Shown here in pieces: positions 37,926-53,600 of a stretch of 64,000 bases of DNA (position 1 is the first letter of the stretch; each line of letters opens with the position of its first letter). A program made the position numbers and the translations under genes. Origin of the DNA: Atherix ibis (lineage: Eukaryota; Arthropoda; Insecta; Diptera; Athericidae); the NCBI GenBank assembly GCA_958298945.1, contig CATQJD010000111.1:62001-126000 (forward strand), in the 5' to 3' direction. Under the pieces are notes generated by a model, which saw only the letters and a program-made list of their open reading frames with translations, was not told the origin of the DNA and searched no databases.

Positions 37926-40251
37926 ATACTTAATATTTCTCTTAAATATACTACTTCATATTCCTCTTAAATATACTACTTCATATTCCTCTTAAATATA
38001 CTACTGCATATTCCTTTTAAATATACTACCTCATATTTCTCTTAAATATACTACTGCATATTAATCTTAAATAGTATACTACTTCATATTCTTTTTAAAT
38101 ATACTACTGCATATTCCTCTTAGATATACTACTGCATATGGCTCTTAAATATAATACTTAATATTCCTCTTAAATATAATACTTAATATTTCTCTTAAAT
38201 ATACTACTTCATATTCCTCTTAAATATACTACTTCATATTCCTCTTAAATATACTACTGCATATTCCTTTTAAATATACTACCTCATATTTCTCTTAAAT
38301 ATACTACTGCATATTAATCTTAAATATACTACTTCATATTCCTCTTAAATATACTACTTCATATTCCTCTTAAATATACTACTTCATATTCATTTTAAAT
38401 ATACTACTGCATATTAATCTTAAATATACTACTGCATATTCCTCTTAAATAAACTACTTCATATTCCTCTTAAATATACTACTTCATATTACTCTTAAAT
38501 ATACTACTTCATATTCCTCTCAAATATACTACTTCATATTCCTCTTATATATAATACTTAATATTCCTCTTAAATATACTACAATACTTCATATTCCTCT
38601 TAAATATACTACTTCATATTCCTCTTAAATATACTACTGCATATTCCTGTCAAATATACTACTTCATATTCCTCTTAAATATAATACTTAATATTCCCCT
38701 TAAATATACTACAATACTTCATATTCCTCTTAAATATACTACTTCATATTCCTCTTAAATATACTACTGCATATTCTTCTTAAATATACTACTGCATATA
38801 CCTTTTAAATATACTACTTCATATTCCTCTTAAATATACTACTGCATATTCCTCTTAAATATACTGCTTCATATTCCTCTTAAATGTACTACTATATATT
38901 TCTCTTAAATATACTACTGCATATTCCCCTTAAATATACTACATCATATTCCTCTTAAATATAAACTTCTTATTCCTCTTAAATATACTAATTCATATTC
39001 CTCTTAAATATACTTCTTCATATTCCTCTTAAATATAATACTGCATATTCCTCTTAAATATACTACTTCATATTCCTCTTAAATGTACTACTGCATATTC
39101 CTCTTAAATATACTACTGCATATTGCTCTTAAATATACTACTTCATATTCCTCTCAAATACACTACTTCATATTCCTCTTAAATATAATACTTAATATTC
39201 CTCTTAAATATACTACAATACTTCATATTCCTCTTAAATATACTAGTTCATATTCCTCTTAAATATACTACTGCATATTCCTCTTAAATATACTACTTCA
39301 TATTCCTCTTAAATATACTACTTCATATTATTCTTAAATATACTTCTTCATATTCCTCTCAAATATACTACTTCATGCTCCTCTTAAATATACTACTTCA
39401 TATTCCTCTCAAATATACTTCTTCATATTCCCCTTAAATATAATACTTAATATTCCTCTTAAATATACTACAATACTTCATATTCCTCTTAAATATACTA
39501 CTTCATATTCCTCTTAAATATACTACTGCATATTCCTCTTAAATATACTACTGCATATTCCTCTAAAATATACTACTGCATATTCCTCTTAAATATACTA
39601 CTTCATATTCCTTTTAAATATACTACTGCATATTCCTCTTAAATATACTACTTCATATTCCTCTTAAATATACTACTGCATATTCTTCTTAAATATACTA
39701 CTGCATATTCCTCTTAAATATACTACATCATATTCCTCTTAAATATAAACTTCTTATTCCTCTTAAATGTACTACTTCATATTGCTCATAAATATACTAC
39801 TATATATTCCTCTTAAATATAATACATAATATTCCTCTTAAATATAATACTTCATATTCCTCTCAAATATAATACTTAATATTCCTCTTAAATATACTAC
39901 TGGATATTCCTCTTAAATATACTACTTCATATTCCTCTTAAATATACTACTTCATTATCCTCTCCAATATACTACTTCATATGCCTCTTAAATATACTAC
40001 TGCATATTCATCTTAAATATACTACTTCATATTCCTCTTAAATATACTACTTCATATTCCTCTTAAATATACTACAATACTTCATATTCCTCTTAAATAT
40101 ACTACTTTATATTCCTCTTAAATATACTACTGCATATTCCTCTTAAATATACTACTTCATATTCCTCTTAAATAAACTACTTCATATTACCCTTAACTAT
40201 ACTACTTCATATTCCTCTCAAATATACTACTTCATATTCCTCTTAAATATA
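37926..40251 (-). repeat. 2326-bp higher-order repeat of array B, copy 2
   Basis: Same monomer order as copy 1 with few differences, for example TACACTACTTC near 39168 and ACTAGTTC near 39242. It contains several of the 30-bp ACTACAATACTTC monomers, usually just after AATACTTAATATTCC, at matching places in each copy. Confidence 0.85.
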
Positions 40252-42577
40252 ATACTTAATATTTCTCTTAAATATACTACTTCATATTCCTCTTAAATAT
40301 ACTACTTCATATTCCTCTTAAATATACTACTGCATATTCCTTTTAAATATACTACCTCATATTTCTCTTAAATATACTACTGCATATTAATCTTAAATAG
40401 TATACTACTTCATATTCTTTTTAAATATACTACTGCATATTCCTCTTAGATATACTACTGCATATGGCTCTTAAATATAATACTTAATATTCCTCTTAAA
40501 TATAATACTTAATATTTCTCTTAAATATACTACTTCATATTCCTCTTAAATATACTACTTCATATTCCTCTTAAATATACTACTGCATATTCCTTTTAAA
40601 TATACTACCTCATATTTCTCTTAAATATACTACTGCATATTAATCTTAAATATACTACTTCATATTCCTCTTAAATATACTACTTCATATTCCTCTTAAA
40701 TATACTACTTCATATTCATTTTAAATATACTACTGCATATTAATCTTAAATATACTACTGCATATTCCTCTTAAATAAACTACTTCATATTCCTCTTAAA
40801 TATACTACTTCATATTACTCTTAAATATACTACTTCATATTCCTCTCAAATATACTACTTCATATTCCTCTTATATATAATACTTAATATTCCTCTTAAA
40901 TATACTACAATACTTCATATTCCTCTTAAATATACTACTTCATATTCCTCTTAAATATACTACTGCATATTCCTGTCAAATATACTACTTCATATTCCTC
41001 TTAAATATAATACTTAATATTCCCCTTAAATATACTACAATACTTCATATTCCTCTTAAATATACTACTTCATATTCCTCTTAAATATACTACTGCATAT
41101 TCCTCTTAAATATACTACTGCATTATCTTCTTAAATATACTACTGCATATACCTTTTAAATATACTACTTCATATTCCTCTTAAATATACTACTGCATAT
41201 TCCTCTTAAATATACTACTTCATATTCCTCTTAAATGTACTACTATATATTCCTCTTAAATATACTACTGCATATTCCCCTTAAATATACTACATCATAT
41301 TCCTCTTAAATATAAACTTCTTATTCCTCTTAAATATACTAATTCATATTCCTCTTAAATATAATTCTCCATATTCCTCTTAAATATAATACTGCATATT
41401 CCTCTTAAATATACTACTTCATATTCCTCTTAAATGTACTACTGCATATTCCTCTTAAATATACTACTGCATATTACTTTTAAATATACTACTTCATATT
41501 CCTCTCAAATATACTACTTCATATTCCTCTTAAATATAATACTTAATATTCCTCTTAAATATACTACAATACTTCATATTCCTCTTAAATATACTACTTC
41601 ATATTCCTCTTAAATATACTACTGCATATTCCTCTTAAATATACTACTTCATATTCCTCTTAAATATACTACTTCATATTATTCTTAAATATATTTCTTC
41701 ATATTCCTCTCAAATATACTACTTCATGCTCCTCTTAAATATACTACTTCATATTCCTCTCAAATATACTTCTTCATATTCCCCTTAAATATAATACTTA
41801 ATATTCCTCTAAAATATACTACAATAATTCATATTCCTCTTAAATATACTACTTCATATTCCTCTTAAATATACTACTGCATATTCCTCTTAAATATATT
41901 ACTGCATATTCCTCTTAAATATACTACTGCATATTCCTCTTAAATATACTACTTCATATTCCTTTTAAATATACTACTGCATATTCCTCTTAAATATACT
42001 ACTTCATATTCCTCTTAAATGTACTACTGCATATTCTTCTTAAATATACTACTGCATATTCCTCTTAAATATACTACATCATATTCCTCTTAAATATAAA
42101 CTTCTTATTCCTCTTAAATGTACTACTTCATATTGCTCTTAAATATACTACTATATATTCCTCTTAAATATAATACTTAATATTCCTCTTAAATATAATA
42201 CTTCATATTCCTCTTAAATATAATACTTAATATTCCTCTTAAATATACTACTTCATATTCCTCTTAAATATACTACTTCATTATCCTCTCCAATATACTA
42301 CTTCATATGCCTCTTAAATATACTACTGCATATTCATCTTAAATATACTACTTCATATTCCTCTTAAATATACTACTTCATATTCCTCTTAAATATACTA
42401 CAATACTTCATATTCCTCTTAAATATACTACTTTATATTCCTCTTAAATATACTACTGCATATTCCTCTTAAATATACTACTTCATATTCCTCTTAAATA
42501 AACTACTTCATATTACCCTTAAATATACTACTTCATATTCATCTCAAATATACTACTTCATATTCCTCTTAAATATA
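40252..42577 (-). repeat. 2326-bp higher-order repeat of array B, copy 3
   Basis: Third copy. AAATAGTATAC at 40393 is 2326 from copy 2. ACTAATTC at 41338 is 2351 away, because one extra 25-bp monomer (with CTGCATTATCTTC near 41125) was gained. TTCATTATCC at 42273 is again 2326 away, because the CTGGATATTCC monomer was lost. So one gain and one loss of a single monomer cancel out. After about 42580 the series changes. Confidence 0.8.
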
Positions 42578-43320
42578 ATACTTAATATTCCTCTTAAATA
42601 TACTACAATACTTCATATTCCTATTAAATATACTACTTCATATTCCTCTAAAATATACTACTGCATAATCCTCTTATATATACTACTGCATATTCCTCTT
42701 AAATATACTACTGCATATTCCTCTTAAATATACTACTTCATATTCCTCTTAAATATACTACTGCATATTTCTCTTAAATATACTACTTCATATTCCTCTT
42801 AAATGTAATACTGCATATTCCTCTTAAATATACTACTGCATATTCCTCTTAAATATACTACATCATATTCCTCTTATATATAAACTTCTTATTCCTCTTA
42901 AATATACAACTTCATATTCCTCTTAAATATACTTCTTCATATTCCTCTTAAATATAATACTGCATATTCCTCTTAAATATACTACTTCATATTCCTCTTA
43001 AATGTACTACTGCATATTCCTCTTAAATATACTACTGCATATTCCTCTTAAATATACTCCATCATATTCCTCTTAAATATAAACTTCTTATTCCTCTTAA
43101 ATATACTACTTCATATTTCTCTTAAATATACTTCTTATTGTTCCTCTTAAATATACTACTGCATATTCCTCTTAAATGTACGATTTCATATTTCTCTGAA
43201 ATATACTACTTCATATTCCTCTCAAATATACTACTTCATATTCCTCTAAAATATGATACTTAATATTCCTCTTAAATATACAACAATACTTCATATTCCT
43301 CTTAAATATACTACTGCATA

Positions 43321-46300
43321 TTAATCTTAAATATACTACTTCATATTCCTCTTAAATATACTACTTCATATTCCTCTTAAATATACTACTTCATATTCAT
43401 TTTAAATATACTACTGCATATTAATCTTAAATATACTACTGCATATTCCTCTTAAATAAACTACTTCATATTCCTCTTAAATATACTACTTCATATTACT
43501 CTTAAATATACTACTTCATATTCCTCTCAAATATACTACTTCATATTCCTCTTATATATAATACTTAATATTCCTCTTAAATATACTACAATACTTCATA
43601 TTCCTCTTAAATATACTACTTCATATTCCTCTTAAATATACTACTGCATATTCCTGTCAAATATACTACTTCATATTCCTCTTAAATATAATACTTAATA
43701 TTCCCCTTAAATATACTACAATACTTCTTATTCCTCTTAAATATACTACTTCATATTCCTCTTAAATATACTACTGCATATTCCTCTTAAATATACTACT
43801 GCATATTCTTCTTAAATATACTACTGCATAGACCTTTTAAATATACTACTTCATATTCCTCTTAAATATACTACTGCATATTCCTCTTAAATATACTACT
43901 TCATATTTCTCTTAAATGTACTACTATATATTCCTCTTAAATATACTACTGCATATTCCCCTTAAATATACTACATCATATTCCTCTTAAATATAAACTT
44001 CTTATTCCTCCTAAATATACTAATTCATATTCCTCTTAAATATACTTCTTCATATTCCTCTTAAATATAATACTGCATATTCCTCTTAAATATACTACTT
44101 CATATTCCTCTTAAATGTACTACTGCATATTCCTCTTAAATATACTACTGCATATTACTCTTAAATATACTACTTCATATTCCTCTCAAATATACTACTT
44201 CATATTCCTCTTAAATATAATACTTAATATTCCTCTTAAATATACTACAATACTTCATATTCCTCTTAAATATACTACTTCATATTCCTCTTAAAATATA
44301 CTACTGCATATTCCTCTTAAATATACTACTTCATATTCCTCTTAAATATACTACTTCATATTATTCTTAAATATACTTCTTCATATTCCTCTCAAATATA
44401 CTACTTCATGCTCCTCTTAAATATACTACTTCATATTCCTCTCAAATATACTTCTTCATATTCCCCTTAAATATAATACTTAATATTCCTCTTAAATATA
44501 CTACAATACTTCATATTCCTCTTAAATATACTACTTCATATTCCTCTTAAATATACTACTGCATATTCCTCTTAAATATACTACTGCATATTCCTCTTAA
44601 ATATACTACTGCATATTCCTCTTAAATATACTACTTCATATTCCTTTTAAATATACTACTGCATATTCCTCTTAAATATACCACTTCATATTCCTCTTAA
44701 ATGTACTACTGCATATTCTTCTTAAATATACTACTGCATATTCCTCTTAAATATACTACATCATATTCCTCTTAAATATAAACTTCTTATTCCTCTTAAA
44801 TGTACTACTTCATATTGCTCTTAAATATACTACTATATATTCCTCTTAAATATAATACTTAATATTCCTCTTAAATATAATACTTCATATTCCTCTTAAA
44901 TATAATACTTAATATTTCTCTTAAATATACTACTGGATATTCCTCTTAAATATATTACTTCATATTCCTCTTAAATATACTACTTCATTATCCTCTCCAA
45001 TATACTACTTCATATGCCTCTTAAATATACTACTGCATATTCATCTTAAATATACTACTTCATATTCCTCTTAAATATACTACTTCATATTCCCCTTAAA
45101 TATACTACAATACTTCATATTCCTCTTAAATATACTACTTTATATTCCTCTTAAAAATACTACTGCATATTCCTCTTAAATATACTACTTCATATTCCTC
45201 TTAAATAAACTACTTCATATTACTCTTAAATATAGTACTTCATATTCATCTCAAATATACTACTTTATATTCCTCTTAAATATAATACTTAATATTCCTC
45301 TTAAATATACTACAATACTTCATATTCCTCTTAAATATACTACTTCATATTCCTCTAAAATATACTACTGCATAATCCTCTTATATATACTACTGCATAT
45401 TCCTCTTAAATATACTACTGCATATTCCTCTTAAATATACTACTTCATATTCCTCTTAAATATACTACTGCATATTTCTCTTAAATATACTACTTCATAT
45501 TCCTCTTAAATGTAATACTGCATATTCCTCTTAAATATACTACTGCATATTCCTCTTAAATATACTACATCATATTCCTCTTATATATAAAATTCTTATT
45601 CCTCTTAAATATACAACTTCATATTCCTCTTAAATATACTTCTTCATATTCCTCTTAAATATAATACTGCATATTCCTCTTAAATATACTACTTCATATT
45701 CCTCTTAAATGTACTACTGCATATTCCTCTTAAATATACTACTGCATATTCCTCTTAAATATACTCCATCATATTCCTCTTAAATATAAACTTCTTATTC
45801 CTCTTAAATATACTACTTCATATTTCTCTTAAATATACTTCTTATTATTCCTCTTAAATATACTACTGCATATTCCTCTTAAATGTACGATTTCATATTT
45901 CTCTGAAATATACTACTTCATATTCCTCTCAAATATACTACTTCATATTCCTCTAAAATATGATACTTAATATTCCTCTTAAATATACAACAATACTTCA
46001 TATTCCTCTTAAATATACTACTTCATATTCCTCTTATATATACTACTGCATATTCCTCTTAAATATACTATTTCATATTCCTCTTAAATATACTACTTCA
46101 TATTACTCTTAAATATACTACTTCACATTCCTCTCAAATATACTACTTTATATTCCTCTTAAATATAATACTTAATATTCCTCTTAAATATACTACAATA
46201 CTTCATATTCCTCTTAAATATACTACTTCATATTCCTCTTAAATATACTACTTCATATTCCTCTTAAATATACTACTGCATATTCCTCTTAAATATACTA

Positions 46301-49300
46301 CTGCATATTCCTCATAAATATACTACTGCATATTTCTCTTAAATATACTACTTCATATTCCTCTTAAATATACTTCTTCATATTCCTCTTAAATATACTA
46401 CTGCATATTCCTCTCAAATATACTACTTTATATTTCTCTTAAATATAATACTTAATATTCCTCTTAAATATACTACAATACTTCATATTCCTTTTAAATA
46501 TACTACTTCATATTCCTCTTAAATATACTACTGCATATTCCTCTTAAATATACTACTGCATATTCCTCATAAATATACTACTGCATATTCCTCTTAAATA
46601 TACTACTGCATATGGCTCTTAAATATAATACTTAATATTCCTCTTAAATATAATACTTAATATTTCTCTTAAATATACTACTTCATATTCCTCTTAAATA
46701 TACTACTTCATATTCCTCTTAAATATACTACTGCATATTGCTTTTAAATATACTACCTCATATTTCTCTTAAATATACTACTGCATATTAATCTTAAATA
46801 TACTTCTTCATATTCCTCTTAAATATACTACTTCATATTCCTCTTAAATATACTACTTCATATTCATTTTAAATATACTACTGCATATTAATCTTAAATA
46901 TACTACTGCATATTCCTCTTAAATAAACTACTTCATATACCTCTTAAATATACTACTTCATATTACTCTAAAATATACTACTTCATATTCGTCTCAAATA
47001 TACTACTTCATATTCCTCTTAAATATAATACTTAATATTCCTCTTAAATATACTACAATACTTCATATTCCTCTTAAATATACTACTTCATATTCCTCTT
47101 AAATAGACTACTGCATATTCCTCTCAAATATACTACTTCATATTCCTCTTAAATATAATACTTAATATTCCCCTTAAATATACTACAATACTTCATATTC
47201 CTCTTAAATATACTACTTCATATTCCTCTTAAATATACTACTGCATATTCCTCTTAAATATACTACTGCATATTCCTCTTAAATATACTACTGCATATAC
47301 CTTTTAAATATACTACTTCATATTCCTCTTAAATATACTACTGCATATTCCTCTTAAATATACTACTTCATATTCTTCTTAAATGTACTACTATATATTC
47401 CTCTTAAATATACTACTGCATATTCCCCTTAAATATACTACATCATATTCCTCTTAAATATAAACTTCTTATTCCTCTTAAATATACTAATTCATATTCC
47501 TCTTAAATATACTTCTTCATATTCCTCTTAAATATAATACTGCATATTCCTCTTAAATATACTACTTCATATTCCTCTTAAATGTACTACTGCATATTCC
47601 TCTTAAATATACTACTGCATATTACTCTTAAATATACTACTTCATATTCCTCTCAAATATACTATTTCATATTCCTCTTAAATATAATACTTAATATTCC
47701 TCTTAAATATACTACAATACTTCATATTCCTCTTAAATATACTACTTCATATTCCTCTTAAATATACTACTGCATATTCCTCTTAAATATACTACTTCAT
47801 ATTCCTCTTAAATATACTACTTCATATTATTCTTAAATATACTTCTTCATATTCGTCTCAAATATACTACTACATGCTCCTCTTAAATATACTACTTCAT
47901 ATTCCTCTCAAATATACTTCTTCATATTCCCCTTAAATATAATACTTAATATTCCTCTTAAATATACTACAATACTTCATATTCCTCTTAAATATACTAC
48001 TTCATATTCCTCTTAAATATACTACTGCATATTCCTCTTAAATATACTACTGCATATTCCTTTTAAATATACTACTGCATATTCCTCTTAAATATACTAC
48101 TTCATATTCCTTTTAAATATACTACTGCATATTCCTCTTAAATATACTACTTTATATTCCTCTTAAATGTACTACTGCATATTCTTCTTAAATATACTAC
48201 TGCATATTCCTCTTAAATATACTACATCATATTCCTCTTAAATATAAACTTCTTATTCCTCTTAAATGTACTACTTCATATTGCTCTTAAATATACTACT
48301 ATATATTCCTCTTAAATATAATACTTAATATTCCTCTTAAATATAATACTTCATATTCCTCTTATATATAAAACTTAATATTCCTCTTAAATATACTACT
48401 GGATATTCCTCTTAAATATACTACTTCATATTCCTCTTAAATATACTACTTCATTATCCTCTACAATATACTACTTCATATGCCTCTTAAATATACTACT
48501 GCATATTCATCTTAAATATACTACTTCATATTCCTCTTAAATATACTACTTCATATTACTCTTAAATATACTACAATACTTCATATTCCTCTTAAATATA
48601 CTACTTTATATTCCTCTTAAATATACTACTGCATATTCCTCTTAAATATACTACTTCATATTCCTCTTAAATAAACTACTTCATATTACCCTTAAATATA
48701 CTACTTCATATTCATCTCATATATACTACTTCATATTCCTCTTAAATATAATACTTAATATTCCTCTTAAATATACTACAATACTTCATATTCCTCTTAA
48801 ATATACTACTTCATATTCCTCTAAAATATACTACTGCATAATCCTCTTATATATACTACTGCATATTCCTCTTAAATATACTATTTCATATTCCTCTTAA
48901 ATATACTACTTCATATTACTCTTAAATATGCTACTTCACATTCCTCTCAAATATACTACTTTATATTCCTCTTAAATATAATACTTAATATTCCTCTTAA
49001 ATATACTACAATACTTCATATTCCTCTTAAATATACTACTTCATATTCGTCTTAAATATACTACTGCATATTTCTCTTAAATATACTACTTCATATTCCT
49101 CTTAAATGTAATAATGCATATTCCTCTTAAATATACTACTGCATATTCCTCTTAAATATACTACATCATATTCCTCTTATATATAAACTTCTTATTCCTC
49201 TTAAATATACAACTTCATATTCCTCTTAAATATACTTCTTCATATTCCTCTTAAATATAATACTGCATATTCCTCTTAAATATACTACTTCATATTCCTC

Positions 49301-52300
49301 TTAAATGTACTACTGCATATTCCTCTTAAATATACTACTGCATATTCCTCTTAAATATACTCCATCATATTCCTCTTAAATATAAACTTCTTATTCCTCT
49401 TAAATATACTACTTCATATTTCTCTTAAATATACTTCTTATTATTCCTCTTAAATAAACTACTGCATATTCCTCTTAAATGTACGATTTCATATGTCTCT
49501 GAAATATACTACTTCATATTCCTCTCACATATACTACTTCATATTCCTCTAAAATATGATACTTAATATTCCTCTTAAATATACAACAATACTTCATATT
49601 CCTCTTAAATATACTACTTCATATTCCTCTTATATATACTACTGCATATTCCTCTTAAATATACTATTTCATATTCCTCTTAAATATACTACTTCATATT
49701 ACTCGTAAATATACTACTTCACATTCCTCTCAAATATACTACTTTATATTCCTCTTAAATATAATACTTAATATTCCTCTTAAATATACTACAATACTTC
49801 ATATTCCTCTTAAATATACTACTTCATATTCCTCTTAAATATACTACTGCATATTCCTCTTAAATATACTACTGCATATTCCTCATAAATATACTACTGC
49901 ATATTCCTCTTAAATATACTACTTCATATTCCTCTTAAATATACTTCTTCATATTCCTCTTAAATATACTACTGCATATGGCTCTTAAATATAATACTTA
50001 ATATTCCTCTTAAATATAATACTTAATATTTCTCTTAAATATACTACTTCATATTCCTCTTAAATATACTACTTAATATTCCTCTTAAATATACTACTGC
50101 ATATTGCTTTTAAATATACTACCTCATATTTCTCTTAAATATACTACTGCATATTAATCTTAAATATACTACTTCATATTCCTCTTAAATATACTACTTC
50201 ATATTCCTCTTAAATATACTACTTCATATTCATTTTAAATATACTACTGCATATTAATCTTAAATATACTACTGCATATTCCTCTTAAATAAACTACTTC
50301 ATATACCTCTTAAATAATCTACTTCATATTACTCTTAAATATACTACATCATATTCCTCTCAAATACACTACTTCATATTCCTCTTAAATATAATACTTA
50401 ATATTCCTCTTAAATATACTACTGCATAATCCTCTTAAATATACTACAATACTTCATATTCCTCTTAAATATACTACTTCATATTCCTCTTAAATATACT
50501 ACTGCATATTCCTCTCAAATATACTACTTCATATTCCTCTTAAATATAATACTTAATATTCCCCTTAAATATACTACAATACTTCATATTCCTCTTAAAG
50601 ATACTACTTCATATTCCTCTTAAATATACTACTGCATATTCCTCTTAAATATACTACTGCATATTCCTCTTAAATATACTACTGCATATACCTTTTAAAT
50701 ATACTACTTCATATTCCTCTTACATATACTACTGCATATTCCTCTTAAATATACTACTTCATATTCCTCTTAAATGTACAACTATATATTCCTCTTAAAT
50801 ATACTACTGCATATTCCCCTTAAATATACTACATCATATTCCTCTTAAATATAAACTCCTTATTCCTCTTAAATACACTAATTCATATTCCTCTTAAATA
50901 TACTTCTTCATATTCCTCTTAAATATAATACTGCATATTCCTCTTAAATATACTACTTCATATTCCTCTTAAATGTACTACTGCATCTTCCTCTTAAATA
51001 TACTACTGCATATTACTCTTAAATATACTACTTCATATTCCTCTCAAATATACTACTTCATATTCCTCTTAAATGTAATACTTAATATTCCTCTTAAATA
51101 TACTACAATACTTCATATTCCTCTTAAATATACTACTTCACATTCCTCTTAAATATACTACTGCATATTCCTCTTAAATATACTACTTCATATTCCTCTT
51201 AAATATACTACTTCATATTATTCTTAAATATACTTCTTCATATTCCTCTCAAATATACTACTTCATGCTCCTCTTAAATATACTACTTCATATTCCTCTC
51301 AAATATACTTCTTCATATTCCCCTTAAATATAATACTTAATATTCCTCTTAAATATACTACAATACTTCATATTCCTCTTAAATATACTACTTCATATTC
51401 CTCTTAAATATACTACTGCATATTCCTCTTAAATATACTACTGCATATTCCTCTTAAATATACTACTGCATATTCCTCTTAAATATACTACTTCATATTC
51501 CTTTTAAATATACTACTGCATATTCCTCTTAAATATACTACTTCATATTCCTCTTAAATGTACTACTGCATATTCCTCTTAAATATACTACTGCATATTC
51601 CTCTTAAATATACTACATCATATTCCTCTTAAATATAAACTTCTTATTCCTCTTAAATGTACTACTTCATATTGCTCTTAAATATACTACTATATATTCC
51701 TCTTAAATATAATACTTAATATTCCTCTTAAATATAATACTTCATATTCCTCTTAAATATAATACTTAATATTCCTCTTAAATATACTACTGGATATTCC
51801 TCTTAAATATACTACTTCATATTCCTCTTAAATATACTACTTCATTATCCTCTCCAATATACTACTTCATATGCCTCTTAAATATACTACTGCATATTCA
51901 TCTTAAATATATTACTTCATATTCCTCTTAAATACACTACTTCATATTCCTCTTAAATATACTACAATACTTCATATTCCTCTTAAATATACTACTTTAT
52001 ATTCCTCTTAAATAAACTACTTCATATTACCCTTAAATATACTACTTCATATTCCTCTCAAATATACTACTTCATATTCCTCTTAAATATAATACTTAAT
52101 ATTCCTCTTAAATATACTACAATACTTCATATTCCTCTTAAATATACTACTTCATATTCCTCTAAAATATACTACTGCATAATCCTCTTATATATACTAC
52201 TGCATATTCCTCTTAAATATACTACTGCATATTCCTCTTAAATATACTACTTCATATTCCTCTTAAATATAAACTTCTTATTCCTCTTAAATATACAACT

Positions 52301-53600
52301 TCATATTCCTCTTAAATATACTTCTTCATATTCCTCTTAAATATAATACTGCATATTCCTCTTAAATATACTACTTCATATTCCTCTTAAATGTACTACT
52401 GCATATTCCTCTTAAATATACTACTGCATATTCCTCTTAAATATACTCCATCATATTCCTCTTAAATATAAACTTCTTATTCCTCTTAAATATACTACTT
52501 CATATTTCTCTTAAATATACTTCTTATTATTCCTCTTAAATATACTACTGCATATTCCTCTTAAATGTACGATTTCATATTTCTCTGAAATATACTACTT
52601 CATATTCCTCCCAAATATACTACTTCATATTCCTCTAAAATATGATACTTAATATTCCTCTTAAATATACAACAATACTTCATATTCCTCTTAAATATAC
52701 TACTTCATATTCCTCTTATATATACTACTGCATATTCCTCTTAAATATACTATTTCATATTCCTCTTAAATATACTACTTCATATTACTCTTAAATATAC
52801 TACTTCACATTCCTCTCAAATATACTACTTTATATTCCTCTTAAATATAATACTTAATATTCCTCTTAAATATACTACAATACTTCATATTCCTCTTAAA
52901 TATACTACTTCATATTCCTCTTAAATATACTACTGCATATTCCTCTTAAATATACTACTGCATATTCCTCATAAATATACTACTGCATATTCCTCTTAAA
53001 TATACTACTTCATATTCCTCTTATATATACTTCTTCATATTCCTCTTAAATATACTACTGCATATTCCTCTCAAATATACTACTTCATATTCCTCCTGAA
53101 TATACTACTTCATATTCCTCTTAAATATAATACTTAATATTCCCCTTAAATATACTACAATACTTCATATTCCTCTTAAATATACTACTTCATATTCCTC
53201 TTAAATATACTACTGCATATTCCTCTTAAATATACTACTGCATATTCCTCTTAAATATACTACTGCATATACCTCTTAAATATACTACTTCATATTCCTC
53301 TTAAATATACTACTGCATATTCCTCTTAAATATACTACTTCATATTCCTCTTAAATGTACTACTGTATATTCCTCTTAAATATACTACTGCATATTCCCC
53401 TTAAATATACTACATCATATTCCTCTTAAATATAAACTTCTTATTCCTCTTAAATATACAACTTCATATTACTCTTAATTATACTTCTTCATATTCCTCT
53501 TAAATATAATACTGCATATTCCTCTTAAATATACTACTTCATATTCCTCTTAAACGTACTACTGCATATTCCTCTTAAATATACTACTGCATATTACTCT
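43321..53600 (-). repeat. Longer higher-order repeat of array B, about 3.4-3.5 kb unit
   Basis: Markers that recur every 2326 bp upstream here recur at about 3.4 kb: TTAATCTTAAATATACTACT.. at 43321, 46788 and 50154; ACTAATTC at 44019, 47486 and 50877; TTCATTATCC at 44980, 48446 and 51837. Spacings are 3467, 3467 and 3466, then 3366, 3391 and 3391. The unit looks like the 2326-bp unit plus about 1.1 kb of further monomers, including ATACTTCTTATTATTCC and GTACGATTTCATATTTC variants (near 43140, 45840, 49435 and 52510). The right end is blurred; beyond about 53.6 kb the spacings become irregular (2581, 1518, 2692 and 2571 for TTCATTATCC). Confidence 0.7.
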
